NCBI GenBank assembly: GCA_963674955.2
Contig: CAXXKR010000001.1
Span: 744,001-808,000 of the forward strand
Direction: 5' to 3'
Length of the DNA stretch: 64,000 nt
Source of the DNA: G963674955 sp963674955
GTDB taxonomy: Bacteria; Desulfobacterota; Desulfovibrionia; Desulfovibrionales; Desulfovibrionaceae
The number at the start of each line of letters is the position of its first letter. Position 1 is the stretch's first letter. Of the stretch, positions 40,801 to 49,332 are shown piece after piece. A program made the position numbers and the translations under genes. The notes under the pieces are model-generated. The model did no database searches, was not told where the DNA came from, and saw only the letters and a list, made by a program, of their open reading frames with translations.

Positions 40801-43604
40801 AGTCCCCGATGCGTGATAAGCATCCGCCAGGCGGTACTTGCCACGGCATTCAGGCTGTAGAATGCCTCATGGGGCAGGCAGACCAGGACGAAAACCGCCT
40901 GGGCAAAATGTTTGGGCAGCAGCTCCATTGCGGCGGCAAGGTGCTGCCTCAGGGACAGGTTCACGGGCTTTTGCAACGCATTCAGCACCGCTGCGATGAC
41001 CGACGGCAGCAGGATGATGCCGCAGACGGCCAGGGTCCAGAACCAGGCGGAGGCCGGAACATTCCATCCCCTCAACAGAAGCAGGGTCAGCGCAGGGGCG
41101 GTCAGGCTGCGCCGCAGGTTGTCCAGGATCTTCCATCGCGACAGGAGTGAGAGCGGGTTTTTATGCCGACAGGCGTCGGCTCCGGGAACGTCGGGCAACA
41201 GCCACCGTGCGATCTGCCAATCGCCGCGAATCCAGCGTTTTCTGCGTTTCACATCCTCGCCGTAGCTGGAGGGGTAATCCTCGAACAACTGCACGTCGCT
41301 CAGAAGTCCGGCCCGGGCATAGCAACCCTCCAATAGATCATGGCTCAAGATGCGGTTCTCCGGAAAACATCCGCCAAGGGTGCGCTCGAAGGCCTCGACC
41401 TCGTAGATGCCTTTGCCGATGAACGAGCCTTCGCCGAACAGGTCCTGGTACACGTCGGAAACCGCCCGGGTGTAAGGGTCGATGCCAACTTCGGTGGCGC
41501 ACATGCGCGCATAGCGCGACCGGTTGTTCCCGGACAGGCTGGCGGCTACGCGCGGTTGGAGAATCCCGTACCCGCCTACCACCCGCCGGGCATCCGCGTC
41601 GTAGCGGGGACGGTTCAGCGGATGCGCCATGGCCCCCACCAATTGCCGGGCACAATCGCGTGGCAGTTGTGTGTCGGTATCCAAGGTAATGACGTATTTA
41701 GCGCCCCGCAGGACGCTTGGATCGCCGACGATCAGGGAAAAGGGAGCCAACACGCCGTCCCGCAAGAGACTGTTTAGGTCTGTCAACTTGCCGCGCTTGC
41801 GTTCATAGCCCATCCATGTCCGCTCCTGGGGATTGAAGCGGCGCGGCCGTTGGAACAAGTAGAAAATGTCGCCCGTTTTGCTCGGGTACCGCCTGTTCAG
41901 CCTCTCTATGCATTGTCGGGTGAGAAGCAGCAGGGAAGCATCGCCGGGTAATGTTTCCTCGGCCGCGTCGCGGAAATCCGTAAGCAGCCCGAAATGCAAG
42001 TATTTGTCCTTGTTGGCCAAAAAACGGGCTTCCAGGGCCTTGGCCAGACCTTCAATGTCCGGGGCGTTGGTGAGCATGGTCGGGATCACAACCAGGGTAC
42101 GCCGGTCCTGCGGAATGCCCTTGGAGAAATCCAGGCGCGGCAAAGCGTGCGGCGTGGTCAGCAGGGTTGCCAGCCAGTTCGCCAGGGCCACCGCCAAGTG
42201 GCTGGTGCATAAAAGCAGGAGCAGGCACATAAAAACCAGCCCATACCCTTGCAGGCCATCGGCCTGCGCCTTGACCGCCAAACCTCCGGCGAAGAGCATA
42301 GACAATAACAGTATACCACCACCATAGAGCAACAGGGGAAACCGGCTGCCCGGCGCGGGCAGGAACTTGGCCGACGAGTTGCACGCTTGCGCCGATTTGT
42401 TAAGTTGGCCCAAGCCCTTGTCGATGAGATAGTATCCGACATGGGCTGTGGGGGGATCTTCGCCATTCAGGGTTGCGCCCTCCCGGGCCAAGCCGATGGC
42501 CCGTTGCGCGACCTCAACCTCTGAAAAAGGGCTCCTCCTGGCCGTCTGCTCCACCACATGGCGGTAGCGATCACGCGTGGCAAAATCCATGGCGCTGTAT
42601 ACGTTGGCAGGGTCCTCGCACAAAGCCTTCTCTACGAGACTCGTGGACTCGACGAATTCGCTCCAGTCCATTACGCCAAGGAAACGTAGGCTGCCGATGC
42701 TGTTGCTCATGGAGGCCTGGTCGGCGGATTGTTGCTGGTTCTCCAGATACACCAGTTGCTCGATGGTCAGGCCGGTGCCGGACAACTGCTGCTCGATCCA
42801 GGTCAACGGCAGGGCCAGAACCGGTCCCTTGCCATGCAGACGGCGCGAAAGTTCGGCTACGAACGAACTCACCAGGGGCGGGTTGGAACGGGTCATGTCG
42901 GCAATGGTCAGGATCAGGTCTTGCGGTCGTTTGACGGCAACTTCGGTCATTCGGTCGGCCCAGGCTTCGGCGCGGTTGCGGTCAGCCCTGTGTTGGGCGA
43001 TACGGACAGCCACTCGGCGCAGATTCTCGATGAGTGCCAGGCGCAGCATGATTGGGATAGCCCAGAGTTCGCCTAAATTCAGGGAGGCCACGGACTGATA
43101 GGCCACCACGATACTTCTCAGGCTCTCCGGAGCCACCTGTCCGTCACTGTGGGAAATGCTTTCTAGGACGAGGTCGTACACCCTCGGGAGACCGGCCGAG
43201 GGGCCGCCGACCAGGCACGGAAGCTCCCGGCTGTAGCTCTTGGGGAGGTGAAGTCCGGCAGTGCGGATCTGTTCCTCGATCACATAAAAGTTGTCCAGCA
43301 GCCATTCCCCAGCAGGGGAAATCCGGCGACCCGTCTTCACGTCATCCGTGAGTTGCGTGTGTACATCGAACAGCACGGTCTGGTTTTCAGCCAGCCGCGC
43401 AAGCAGGCGGTCCCTGGAGTGTCCTGTCATCAGCTTGTGCGAATCCGCAAGAGTCTTGCCGTGCTGCTCCATCTGGTCCGTGCTGAACAGTTTCGAGCGC
43501 AGGGGGGGCTCCTCTTCCGCGAGCTTCGTGCCTCGGACTGATCCGCGCAGGTGGGACCAAGCATCGGAAAGCCTGTTGCTTATCTTCTTGTGGCCCATGC
43601 TCAT
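34821..43604 (-). CDS. Cyclic beta-1,2-glucan synthase-like giant protein (GT84-GH94)
   Basis: 2927 residues, the usual size for NdvB/ChvB. Residues 1-410 are a helical cytoplasmic region. Membrane segments lie near 423-480, then a GT84 glycosyltransferase (about 500-805; VVIPTMLTN, ITLDTDTQLPRDCARQLVGAMAHP near 640, RKRWIRGDWQIARWL) and more membrane segments (about 835-1010). Next is a glycoamylase-like domain (about 1280-1560; GVPWGISECGYNAIDAHRNY), then GH94-type beta-sandwich and catalytic parts (GSGDWNDGMDLVG near 2640). It would make beta-1,2-glucan from UDP-glucose and cyclise it by phosphorolysis. AGGAGAT precedes the start. It stands alone on the island; no NdvA exporter or glucan-modifying gene is beside it. 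Confidence 0.88.
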   Translation of the reverse strand: MSMGHKKISNRLSDAWSHLRGSVRGTKLAEEEPPLRSKLFSTDQMEQHGKTLADSHKLMTGHSRDRLLARLAENQTVLFDVHTQLTDDVKTGRRISPAGEWLLDNFYVIEEQIRTAGLHLPKSYSRELPCLVGGPSAGLPRVYDLVLESISHSDGQVAPESLRSIVVAYQSVASLNLGELWAIPIMLRLALIENLRRVAVRIAQHRADRNRAEAWADRMTEVAVKRPQDLILTIADMTRSNPPLVSSFVAELSRRLHGKGPVLALPLTWIEQQLSGTGLTIEQLVYLENQQQSADQASMSNSIGSLRFLGVMDWSEFVESTSLVEKALCEDPANVYSAMDFATRDRYRHVVEQTARRSPFSEVEVAQRAIGLAREGATLNGEDPPTAHVGYYLIDKGLGQLNKSAQACNSSAKFLPAPGSRFPLLLYGGGILLLSMLFAGGLAVKAQADGLQGYGLVFMCLLLLLCTSHLAVALANWLATLLTTPHALPRLDFSKGIPQDRRTLVVIPTMLTNAPDIEGLAKALEARFLANKDKYLHFGLLTDFRDAAEETLPGDASLLLLTRQCIERLNRRYPSKTGDIFYLFQRPRRFNPQERTWMGYERKRGKLTDLNSLLRDGVLAPFSLIVGDPSVLRGAKYVITLDTDTQLPRDCARQLVGAMAHPLNRPRYDADARRVVGGYGILQPRVAASLSGNNRSRYARMCATEVGIDPYTRAVSDVYQDLFGEGSFIGKGIYEVEAFERTLGGCFPENRILSHDLLEGCYARAGLLSDVQLFEDYPSSYGEDVKRRKRWIRGDWQIARWLLPDVPGADACRHKNPLSLLSRWKILDNLRRSLTAPALTLLLLRGWNVPASAWFWTLAVCGIILLPSVIAAVLNALQKPVNLSLRQHLAAAMELLPKHFAQAVFVLVCLPHEAFYSLNAVASTAWRMLITHRGLLEWEPSGGEVGKGRMDLVGSYRNIWFGPFLAVATALALVAANPSVLLAAGPVLGLWFLSPVLSWWLSQPLTRRQARLTEAQTLFLRRIARKTWRFFETFVGPEDNYLPPDNFQEQPEAVIAHRTSPTNMGLALLANLSAFDFGFISCWRLMERTSRALESMGRMDRYEGHFFNWYDTRTLQPLAPRYISSVDSGNMAGHLLTLRAGLLALTEGHILSPRLFESLDDVLDIALDDLPGDLPTPTASRMDALRRDVAEAALNPPVTLSATRLCLDRLTISVVAVADSRDFQTAEPDSPFRWWLQAFAGQCRDALAELDLLTPWAAFPHEFSEKLAFLDEIPTLGGLAALETRFRLAATTAQTAEMGDMISAACRQAKSRMRRLNTLAGHCDALAQMGYGFLYDETRHLLAIGYNVDEHRRDQSFYDLLASEARFATFVAIAQGQLPQESWFAFGRLLTSAGGEPILLSWSGSMFEYLMPNLVMPSYAHTLLDQTCKAAVARQIDYGRKRGVPWGISECGYNAIDAHRNYQYRAFGVPGLGLKRGLAEDMVIAPYATALALLVAPHEACNNLERLAKDGLEARYGLCEAVDYTTSRLPRGQKSAVVRSFMAHHQGMTLLSLAGVLLEGPMQRRFESDVRFLATLPLLQERIPQSTAFFAHTTELAERHQTAGSAATPMRTYDSPDTPNPEVQLLSNGRYHVMITNAGGGYSRWGELAVTRWREDPTRDNWGTFCYLRDVESREYWATTHQPTLRHSKHFETIFSEGKAEFLCREQDYNAHTEIAVSPEDDIELRRLRITNRARTRRAIDVTSYTEVVLAPQATDALHSAFSNLFVQTEIISGNRAILCTRRPRSQDENPPFMLHMMAVRSSGGTDASCETDRMRFIGRGNTTAAPLALQTDGGGDADSLSNSEGTVLDPIAAIRQRVTLNPGKSVIIDMIFGISKTREGALDLMGKYQERRMADRVFDLAWTHSQVQLRQLNATEAEAQLYGRLAGSILYANSALRAEAGVLIKNARGQSGLWGYSVSGDLPIVLLQIEDAANIELVRQLVQAHAYWQLKGLAVDLVIWNEDHAGYRQILHDQIMGLIAGGTTVNQVDRPGGIFVRPADRIAEEDRILFKAVARAVISDTRGTLSDQIGGRSVAETTMPRLTLIRPLRTALPAVAPLSRQDLSFSNGMGGFTPDGREYVITTAHGQLTPTPWINVLANPDFGSVISESGMGCTWSENAHEFRLTPWSNDPVSDSRGEAFYIRDEERGHFWSPTPLPCRGTTPYVTRHGFGYSVFEHAERGVASELWVYVDIDDAVKFAVLKVRNESGRARRLSVTGYAEWVLGDLRSKTAEHVVTEIDLNCGALFARNPYNTEFSGRTAFFDVDETTRTVSGDRVEFIGRGGTLEAPAAMTRTRLSGRVGAALDPCAAIQVIFDLEGGQEREIVFRLGMGRDVEDARRLVECFRGPTAARIALDKVWQHWTHTLGAVHVETPDHAFNALANGWILYQTLSCRLWARCATYQSGGAFGFRDQLQDVMALIHARPELVRKHLLLSASRQFEEGDVQHWWHPPTGRGVRTNCSDDYLWLPYAVTRYVRATGDTGVLDEPVGFLQGRTLKAGEDSYYDLPGNSEEMASLYEHCTKAIEHGLRYGAHGLPLMGSGDWNDGMDLVGRNGNGESVWLGFFLFDVLKKFAVIARSHGDAPFAERCSTEAAELCGSIEANGWDGEWYRRAYFDDGAPLGSSTNLECRIDSITQSWSVLSGAGEPKRSHQAMEAVDQRLVRREQGLVQLLDPPFDTSQLNPGYIKGYAPGLRENGGQYTHAAVWAAMAFARLGDNHRAWELFGIINPINHALTAKEASVYKVEPYVMAADVYAVSPHAGRGGWTWYTGSASWMYRLMLESLLGLRLDVDRLHFSPCLPLEWKGFTLHYRYRETVFHIQIVQASEEKGELCVSLDRIRQQDGCIPLTDDGKEHWAEVLMPVSRASPLAAEPFMNEESPEQPPKADP

Positions 43605-44007
43605 TTAGGTATCTCCTGCTGCCGAAATAGTGACGGGTTTCGTGCAGATTGAAACAGGGCTTGCCGGTGGGAGGACCAGCGAAAACGTTTTCACAGCCTG
43701 ATGACAATTTTCTGTGAAGGTTTGGTACGGACATGGAAGGAATTCCTACCGGCCAGGACGTCATGACGATTAAATCCGTCCGGGAAGGCGAGAGTGTCCG
43801 AGTACTATAATTAATAGCGCAAATTTGTGGCCGCAGATAGGACAACTATTGCAAATATTATCATTTGGCTAAAAAAATATCTGTAACAGCAAGTATTAAT
43901 TCGCCAACTCTTAATATGCGCATAAATATCATCTCTGTGCCAAATAACAATATGAATCTGATTGTGAATTACTCTGAAAGGGGTATTAATGTATGAAGTA
44001 ACAAATT
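43605..44007. other. A/T-rich intergenic region between divergent genes
   Basis: About 400 bases without a credible gene. The part from 43800 to 44000 is strikingly A/T-rich compared with the rest of the window and would hold the promoter of the glucan synthase gene (leftward) and of the truncated radical-SAM gene (rightward). I see no clear operator or hairpin. Confidence 0.5.
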
Positions 44008-44409
44008 ATGAACGCTCTTCTAGTCTATCCTGCTTATCCAGATACATTTTGGAGTTTCAAGAGGATACTGTCATTTGTCTTCAAAAAGGCGGCCTTTCCC
44101 CCGCTCGGCTTGCTCACTGTGGCCGCCATGCTTCTCGTGGAATGGGAAAAACGTTTGGCGGACACGAATGTCACTCCTCTGGGCAACACCGACCTCGAAT
44201 GGGCGGACGTTGTTTTGGTCAGCCCCATGATGGTGCAGCTCCCCAGCGCGAAGAAAATCATGAAACGCGCCAAGGAAGCCGATAAAATCGTGATCGCGGG
44301 GGAGAGTGGGGACTGCCCTCCCGTCAGCAACGGGAGAGCACTAACATTGCGGGTGGCTCAAATGGATAGGGCAGGTCAGCCCCGGTCCGACTCGAAGATG
44401 CCGCCATGA
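44008..44409 (+). pseudogene. N-terminal stub of a B12-binding radical SAM protein
   Basis: The first 100 or so residues (MNALLVYPAYPDTFWSFK.., FPPLGLLTVAAML.., LEWADVVLVSPMMVQ) match the cobalamin-binding N-terminus of a family of B12-dependent radical SAM proteins. After KIVIAG (near 44300) similarity ends, and neither the rest of the B12 domain nor the CxxxCxxC radical-SAM motif is present. A 133-codon frame persists by chance. It is a truncated remnant; the downstream junction at about 44305 marks a rearrangement. Confidence 0.8.
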
Positions 44410-44487
44410 TGCCTTAACCTTGGGGCAAAGGGCGTTGTATTTCTGTGTCAGGTAAGAAGGCTTTCGGCGGTCCGGGCTGAAGGAACG

Positions 44488-45714
44488 CTATTCCATGTCA
44501 CAGCGGGGGAGTTCGACGGTAACGGTGGTCCCGTCGGCCTCGGATGTGGCGAGCCTGATATGGCCGCCATGTGCCTCGGTGATAAGCTGGGCGCTGTATG
44601 TCCCCAACCCCGTGCCGAACCGCTTGCCTGCGGTGGCGTATTTTTCGAAGAACCGATCCCGTATTTCTTCAGGTACGGCACCGGCATTATGGATGGCGAC
44701 GTACACCGTGGACGGGTCCGTTCGGCAGGTGATAGTGACGCTCCCCCCTCCCCCCCGGAGAGCCTCAATGGCATTTTTCCCCAGATTCATGAATATGTTT
44801 TCAATGAGGAAGGCCTCTCCGAACACTCTCGCGCTTTCAGAAAAGAGATCTGATTCGGCTTGGATCGAAATGGTCACCTTGTACTGCGAGGCAAATGCCG
44901 CCAGGGAACGCTTAACTGCTTCAAGGATCCGATGAATTTCAGACGGCGTTTTGACTGGAGTATATTCGCCGTTTTCCATTTTCAGCAAAGGCTCGGCAGC
45001 GTCGATAAGATGGATCACTTGCTGAATACCGACCAGGACTTGCGGAAAGTCCTGCATCAAGACGTTATTCTCGCCGTTTCCCAGGGCCATCTGCGCCAGA
45101 GAGAAGAGGGAGATAAGCGGCCCCTTGATATCGTGTTGAATAATACGTTGAACGTCCTTGCGAAATTGTTCCCCCTGCTTGCGCTCTGAGATATCGTGCA
45201 TCACGATGCGGCAGACGGGAGCCCCTTCGTCGTCCAGGACTATGGAGCAGATCAAAAGCACCCAGAAATTGGTCCCGTTTTTTTTCACCAAGCGCAATTC
45301 GCATTTCGCCGTCGTCGTTGGCGAATCGTTGCTGAAGAGTTCTTTGCGGTACCGGTAGTAGATGTCCTGGTCTTCTTTGTAAATGAATTCGGTCCAGGGC
45401 AGTCCGACCATTTCGCCCCGAAGCATGCCGAGCAGTGTCGCGGCCGTGAGGTTGGCCTCAAGGGTCATCCCCTGCTTACTGACCGTGCAATAACCGACCG
45501 GTGCCATGTCATAGAGATCGAAGTAACGCGCCCGGACTGCGTCTAGTTTCGCCTGGGCACTTCGCAACTCCTCGTTCTGCAGTTCCAGTTCGATCTGATG
45601 TACGCGCAACTCGTGGAGCGCTTGCTGCATTTCCTCCGGAGAAAGGGGGTGTTTTTCCGCGGAACCACTCGTCTGGACCAATGCTTCGGCTTGATCTCTG
45701 AGCTTGTCTGTCAT
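44488..45714 (-). CDS. PAS-domain sensor histidine kinase
   Basis: 408 residues from the ATG at 45714. A helical N-terminus (SPEEMQQALHELRVHQIELELQNEELR, typical of kinases paired with CheBR fusions) is followed by PAS (about 65-190), a dimerisation helix with the acceptor His in RIIQHDIKGPLISLF (about 200) and HATPase (IFMNLGKNAIEAL, GTGLGTYSAQLI). No membrane segment is seen. Its ATG overlaps the TGA of the CheB-CheR-PAS gene (ATGA), so the two are translationally coupled and almost surely act together. No response regulator gene is adjacent. Confidence 0.88.
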   Translation of the reverse strand: MTDKLRDQAEALVQTSGSAEKHPLSPEEMQQALHELRVHQIELELQNEELRSAQAKLDAVRARYFDLYDMAPVGYCTVSKQGMTLEANLTAATLLGMLRGEMVGLPWTEFIYKEDQDIYYRYRKELFSNDSPTTTAKCELRLVKKNGTNFWVLLICSIVLDDEGAPVCRIVMHDISERKQGEQFRKDVQRIIQHDIKGPLISLFSLAQMALGNGENNVLMQDFPQVLVGIQQVIHLIDAAEPLLKMENGEYTPVKTPSEIHRILEAVKRSLAAFASQYKVTISIQAESDLFSESARVFGEAFLIENIFMNLGKNAIEALRGGGGSVTITCRTDPSTVYVAIHNAGAVPEEIRDRFFEKYATAGKRFGTGLGTYSAQLITEAHGGHIRLATSEADGTTVTVELPRCDME

Positions 45715-48700
45715 GGGCCGTCCCTCCCCGGGGCTATCCGTTGTGTGGTTGCCATGGCATAGACATGACCGGCATCGTCCGCCAGCAGGCTGGCCGTAAG
45801 CCATATCGCCAAAGTCTGTCCGTCCTTGTGGACGCGACGCGTCTCATAGGGCGCCGGAATGTCGCCTGCGGCAACCTGCCGGGTGTTCTCCAACTCCTGT
45901 GCCCGCATATCCTCCGGAAGCATATCCCGAATGTTCATGGCCAGCGCCTCCTCTTCGCTCCACCCGAAAAGGCGTTGCGCCGAGGGGTTCCAGGACATGA
46001 TATCTCCCTTCGTGTCCAACACGGCGATGGCATCCTGCGAATCCCGCGCAACCACCGTCAGGCGGATCTGGCCATGGGCCTCCTGCAGCAATTCGTGGGA
46101 TTTTTTCATTTCGGTTATATCGACAAAGGTGATGACCGCGCCCTCGATTACATTTTCAAGAGTGCGGTAGGGCTGAATGCGCATGGTGTACCACTTCCCT
46201 TCCGCTGTCTGCACTTCCAGATCTTTGGGGAGCAGTGTCTCCAGCACGGACTGCACGTCCTCAGCTAGGCTGTCGTAGCCCATCAGCTTGGAAACGATGT
46301 GGCCGACAGGTCGCCCAATATCGACCGGAATTAGGTTGATAATTCGGGTGGCGGCCGGGGTGAAACGCATTATGCACAGCTGATGGTCCACAAATATCGT
46401 GGCAATGCCCGTTCCGGAGAGCAGGTTGCTCATGTCGTTGTTGGTCTGCGACAGATCGATCAGCTTGTTCTGCAACTCGGCATTGACGGTGGCCAATTCC
46501 TCGTTGACGGATTGCAGTTCTTCCTTGGACGTTTCAAGTTCCTCGTTCGAGGATTGCAATTCTTCGTTTATGGACTGCATCTCCTCGTTGGAGGCGTTGA
46601 GTTCCTCGTTGGACGTTTCAAGTTCCTCGATGGTGCTTTGGAGATATTCTTCGTTGGCCACCAGCTCTTTCCGCAGCGTCGTGACGACATCATCCTTTGC
46701 CCCGGCTGATTTTTCCACCCCGTCCCCGACGTTCGGGGGTGCAGATATTTGTCCCGTCCCGTGGCCGACCTGCGGCGTCAGCTCCAGGATGACCAGATAG
46801 AGGGGTTCCGAATAATCGTCATGGTCGGCCGCTACAGGGCAGACCGTCAGATCGACCGAAGTGAAGGGCCCGTTGGTCTTAACCCGCAGGGTCTGGCTGC
46901 GGACGGTTCCACCGGTCGATCGCGCTTTGTGCAGTGCCGTGCTCAGTCCACGGCGCAATCCCTCCCGCGCCATCTTGAGGATGTTGTTGGTGCCGGCTTC
47001 GCCTTGTGCAGGCTCCAGGAATTGCCCGGTGCGCCCATGGAGGTAGAGGATGTCGCCCTGGGCGTTGACCAGTACCCCCGCCGGGACGAACCGTAACAGC
47101 AGCGTCTGTTCGGTCAATTTTCGCAACGGCAGTTTCATGGGGGAAATCTCTTTGACGGCTGTCGGCCTGAGGGGGGACGAGTCAAGGACCGTCAAGGGCG
47201 TCAGGAAACGACCCCTGGCCATAAAGTGCTTGCCAAACAGTGCTTCCTTGCGCAAATAGAGTTTCGATTTGCGGTCCACTGCGGTGAACAGGTCCCCGAA
47301 ATCACCCACCGTTTCCGATGTGCCCAAAAAGAGAAAACCGCCGGGACGCAATGCGTAATGGAAGAGCGGGATGAGTTTTTTCTGCAACTCCCCGTCCATG
47401 TATATGAGCAGGTTGCGGCAAACGATGCAGTCGAGCTTGGAGAAGGGCGGGTCCTTGATCACGTCCTGTTCTGAAAAGATCAGTATGTCGCGGAGCGTTT
47501 TGTGGATGCAGTATGCGCCGCCATTGGCCTCAACCGTGAAAAACCGCGCCAGCCGTTCCGGGGTGACGTCGGCGGCGATACTGGCCGGATACAGTCCGCT
47601 TCGGGCCGTGGTTATGGCCTGGCTGTCGATATCGGTGGCAAAGACCTGTACCTTGAATTTTTGCCGGGTCTTTTCCATGTGCTCCTGCAGGAGAATGGCG
47701 ATGGAGTACGCCTCTTCTCCGGTGGAGCATCCCGTAGACCAGATTCGGATTGAGGAATCCGGGGACTTTCCGGCAAAGAGTTTCGGGATGACTTGTTCCT
47801 CAAAATACTTGAATACATCGACATCTCGGAAGAAACTGGTCACGCCGATGAGCAGGTCGCGAAATAGTGCTTCCACCTCCGCCGGAGTTTGCTGCATGTA
47901 TTGAATATACGCATCCAGCGTGTCGATCTGATGCACGGCCATTCGGCGTTCGATGCGGCGAAGGATGGTGCTCGGTTTGTACTGGGAAAAATCGTGCCCG
48001 GTCTGGGCGCGCAGCAGGATGCATATTTTACGCATCGCATTTTCGGTCCCGGGCGTGGGCACGGCCGCCGTCTGGAGAGGCGTGCCGTAGGCATGGTTAG
48101 CATAGGCGATGATTCGGGCGGGCATCTCCGACGGCACCAGTTCGTAATCCACTAGGCCGGTTGCAATAGCGCTACGCGGCATGCCGTCGTACTCGCTGGA
48201 GTCGGGCGTTTGGGCAATGACCATGCCGCCTTCGCCCTTGATGGACCGCACGCCGAGGGTTCCGTCGCTGCCCGTGCCGGAGAGCACGACGCCGATTGCC
48301 GATTCATGCAGGTTCTGGGCCAGGGAGCGGAAGAAATAGTCAATGGGCAGCCGCTGCCCCCGTGGGGAAATGGGCTCGATCAATTGGAGTCTGCCATCCA
48401 GAAAAACCATGTCGCGATTGGGCGGAATGATGTAGGTGCAGTTGGGCTGGACTTTCATTCCGTCCTTGACCTCGAAGACCTGCATGCGGGTGTAGCGACG
48501 GATGAGTTCAGTCAGCAGACTTTTGCGGTCCGGAGCCAGGTGTTGCACCAGGATAAACGCCATCCCCGGATCGACGTCGGCGGGCATGCCGGAGAAAAAA
48601 GCCTCGAAAGCCGCCAGCCCCCCGGCCGAGGCGCCAATGCCCACAACGAGAAAGGCCGATCCGGGCCACCGCCCCGGATCGGGGGTGGCCTTGTCGGTCG

Positions 48701-48755
48701 ATACAGGGGAAGCCTTTTGCGACTGGGAATCGGGTGTGTCTTTTTTCTTTGTCAT
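45711..48755 (-). CDS. CheB-CheR-PAS fusion signalling protein
   Basis: 1014 residues. CheB methylesterase (about 33-220): Ser in GIGASAGGL, His in LVQHLAPD, Asp in SGTGSDGTLG. CheR methyltransferase (about 235-500): RRIERRM, WSTGCSTGEEAYSIA (SAM site), VCRNLLIYM. Next come a PAS-like region, a long coiled coil (about 680-760) built of E-E-L-x-x-S-N heptads, and two PAS domains (about 765-1005). The CheB part lacks its receiver domain. Such fusions are found outside classic chemotaxis clusters and feed two-component systems. There is no chemoreceptor nearby; the partner is the overlapping kinase gene. Confidence 0.92.
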   Translation of the reverse strand: MTKKKDTPDSQSQKASPVSTDKATPDPGRWPGSAFLVVGIGASAGGLAAFEAFFSGMPADVDPGMAFILVQHLAPDRKSLLTELIRRYTRMQVFEVKDGMKVQPNCTYIIPPNRDMVFLDGRLQLIEPISPRGQRLPIDYFFRSLAQNLHESAIGVVLSGTGSDGTLGVRSIKGEGGMVIAQTPDSSEYDGMPRSAIATGLVDYELVPSEMPARIIAYANHAYGTPLQTAAVPTPGTENAMRKICILLRAQTGHDFSQYKPSTILRRIERRMAVHQIDTLDAYIQYMQQTPAEVEALFRDLLIGVTSFFRDVDVFKYFEEQVIPKLFAGKSPDSSIRIWSTGCSTGEEAYSIAILLQEHMEKTRQKFKVQVFATDIDSQAITTARSGLYPASIAADVTPERLARFFTVEANGGAYCIHKTLRDILIFSEQDVIKDPPFSKLDCIVCRNLLIYMDGELQKKLIPLFHYALRPGGFLFLGTSETVGDFGDLFTAVDRKSKLYLRKEALFGKHFMARGRFLTPLTVLDSSPLRPTAVKEISPMKLPLRKLTEQTLLLRFVPAGVLVNAQGDILYLHGRTGQFLEPAQGEAGTNNILKMAREGLRRGLSTALHKARSTGGTVRSQTLRVKTNGPFTSVDLTVCPVAADHDDYSEPLYLVILELTPQVGHGTGQISAPPNVGDGVEKSAGAKDDVVTTLRKELVANEEYLQSTIEELETSNEELNASNEEMQSINEELQSSNEELETSKEELQSVNEELATVNAELQNKLIDLSQTNNDMSNLLSGTGIATIFVDHQLCIMRFTPAATRIINLIPVDIGRPVGHIVSKLMGYDSLAEDVQSVLETLLPKDLEVQTAEGKWYTMRIQPYRTLENVIEGAVITFVDITEMKKSHELLQEAHGQIRLTVVARDSQDAIAVLDTKGDIMSWNPSAQRLFGWSEEEALAMNIRDMLPEDMRAQELENTRQVAAGDIPAPYETRRVHKDGQTLAIWLTASLLADDAGHVYAMATTQRIAPGRDGP

Positions 48756-48871
48756 GAATCTGCCTTTGTCTTCACCTCATACACTGTCCGATATCTATTG
48801 TCCCGCGAAAAGACCAAAACGTGCTCCCTTGCACCAAGGCTGTTGCGAAAACCTCGCATGCGTGCGTTGAC

Positions 48872-49332
48872 TTATTTGCCCGCGACCTGTTCGATCTCAC
48901 CGCCTTGCTGCTGGAGTTTGTCGGCAACGACTTCGGCCTTACCCTTGATCTGCATCTCGTTGTTGTTAATTGCTTGACCAAGAACTCGACAAGCTCTTCG
49001 TTCAGATGCCTGTATTTTTTCTTGAACTCAACATACGCAACGACGGCGACGCGAAGGGCTTAGAAGTTTCCCCGTGCCGCTTCTTCCAGGATCATTTTGT
49101 CCAGATTGAGGTCAGCGACCAAACGCTTCAGGCGACCATTTTCTTTTTCAAGCTCCTTGAGTCGCTTTGCCTGACTGACACGCATTCCGCCATATTCCTT
49201 GCGCCATCGATAATACTTCTGTTCGGTCACGCCGAGCCGACGACTGACCTTGGGGACCGACTCCCCTTGGCTCAACAGAACTTCCGCTTCACTCAGCTTG
49301 GCGATGATTTGCTCCGGTGTGTGCTTTTTGAT
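48872..49332 (-). pseudogene. Degenerate IS3-family transposase OrfA/OrfB remnant
   Basis: OrfA reads from about 49332 (KKHTPEQIIAKLSEAEVLLS..) to its normal stop at 49060 (LEEAARGNF), but the expected ATG has become ATC behind an intact AGGAGG. OrfB follows as SPSRRR, a short out-of-frame piece, then QEKIQASERRACRVLGQ (to about 48975), after which similarity ends. The frame then continues as an unrelated tail (MQIKGKAEVVADKLQQQGG..) to a stop at 48872. Start loss, frameshift and truncation make it inactive. It belongs to a different IS3 subgroup from the remnant at 34376. Confidence 0.85.
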
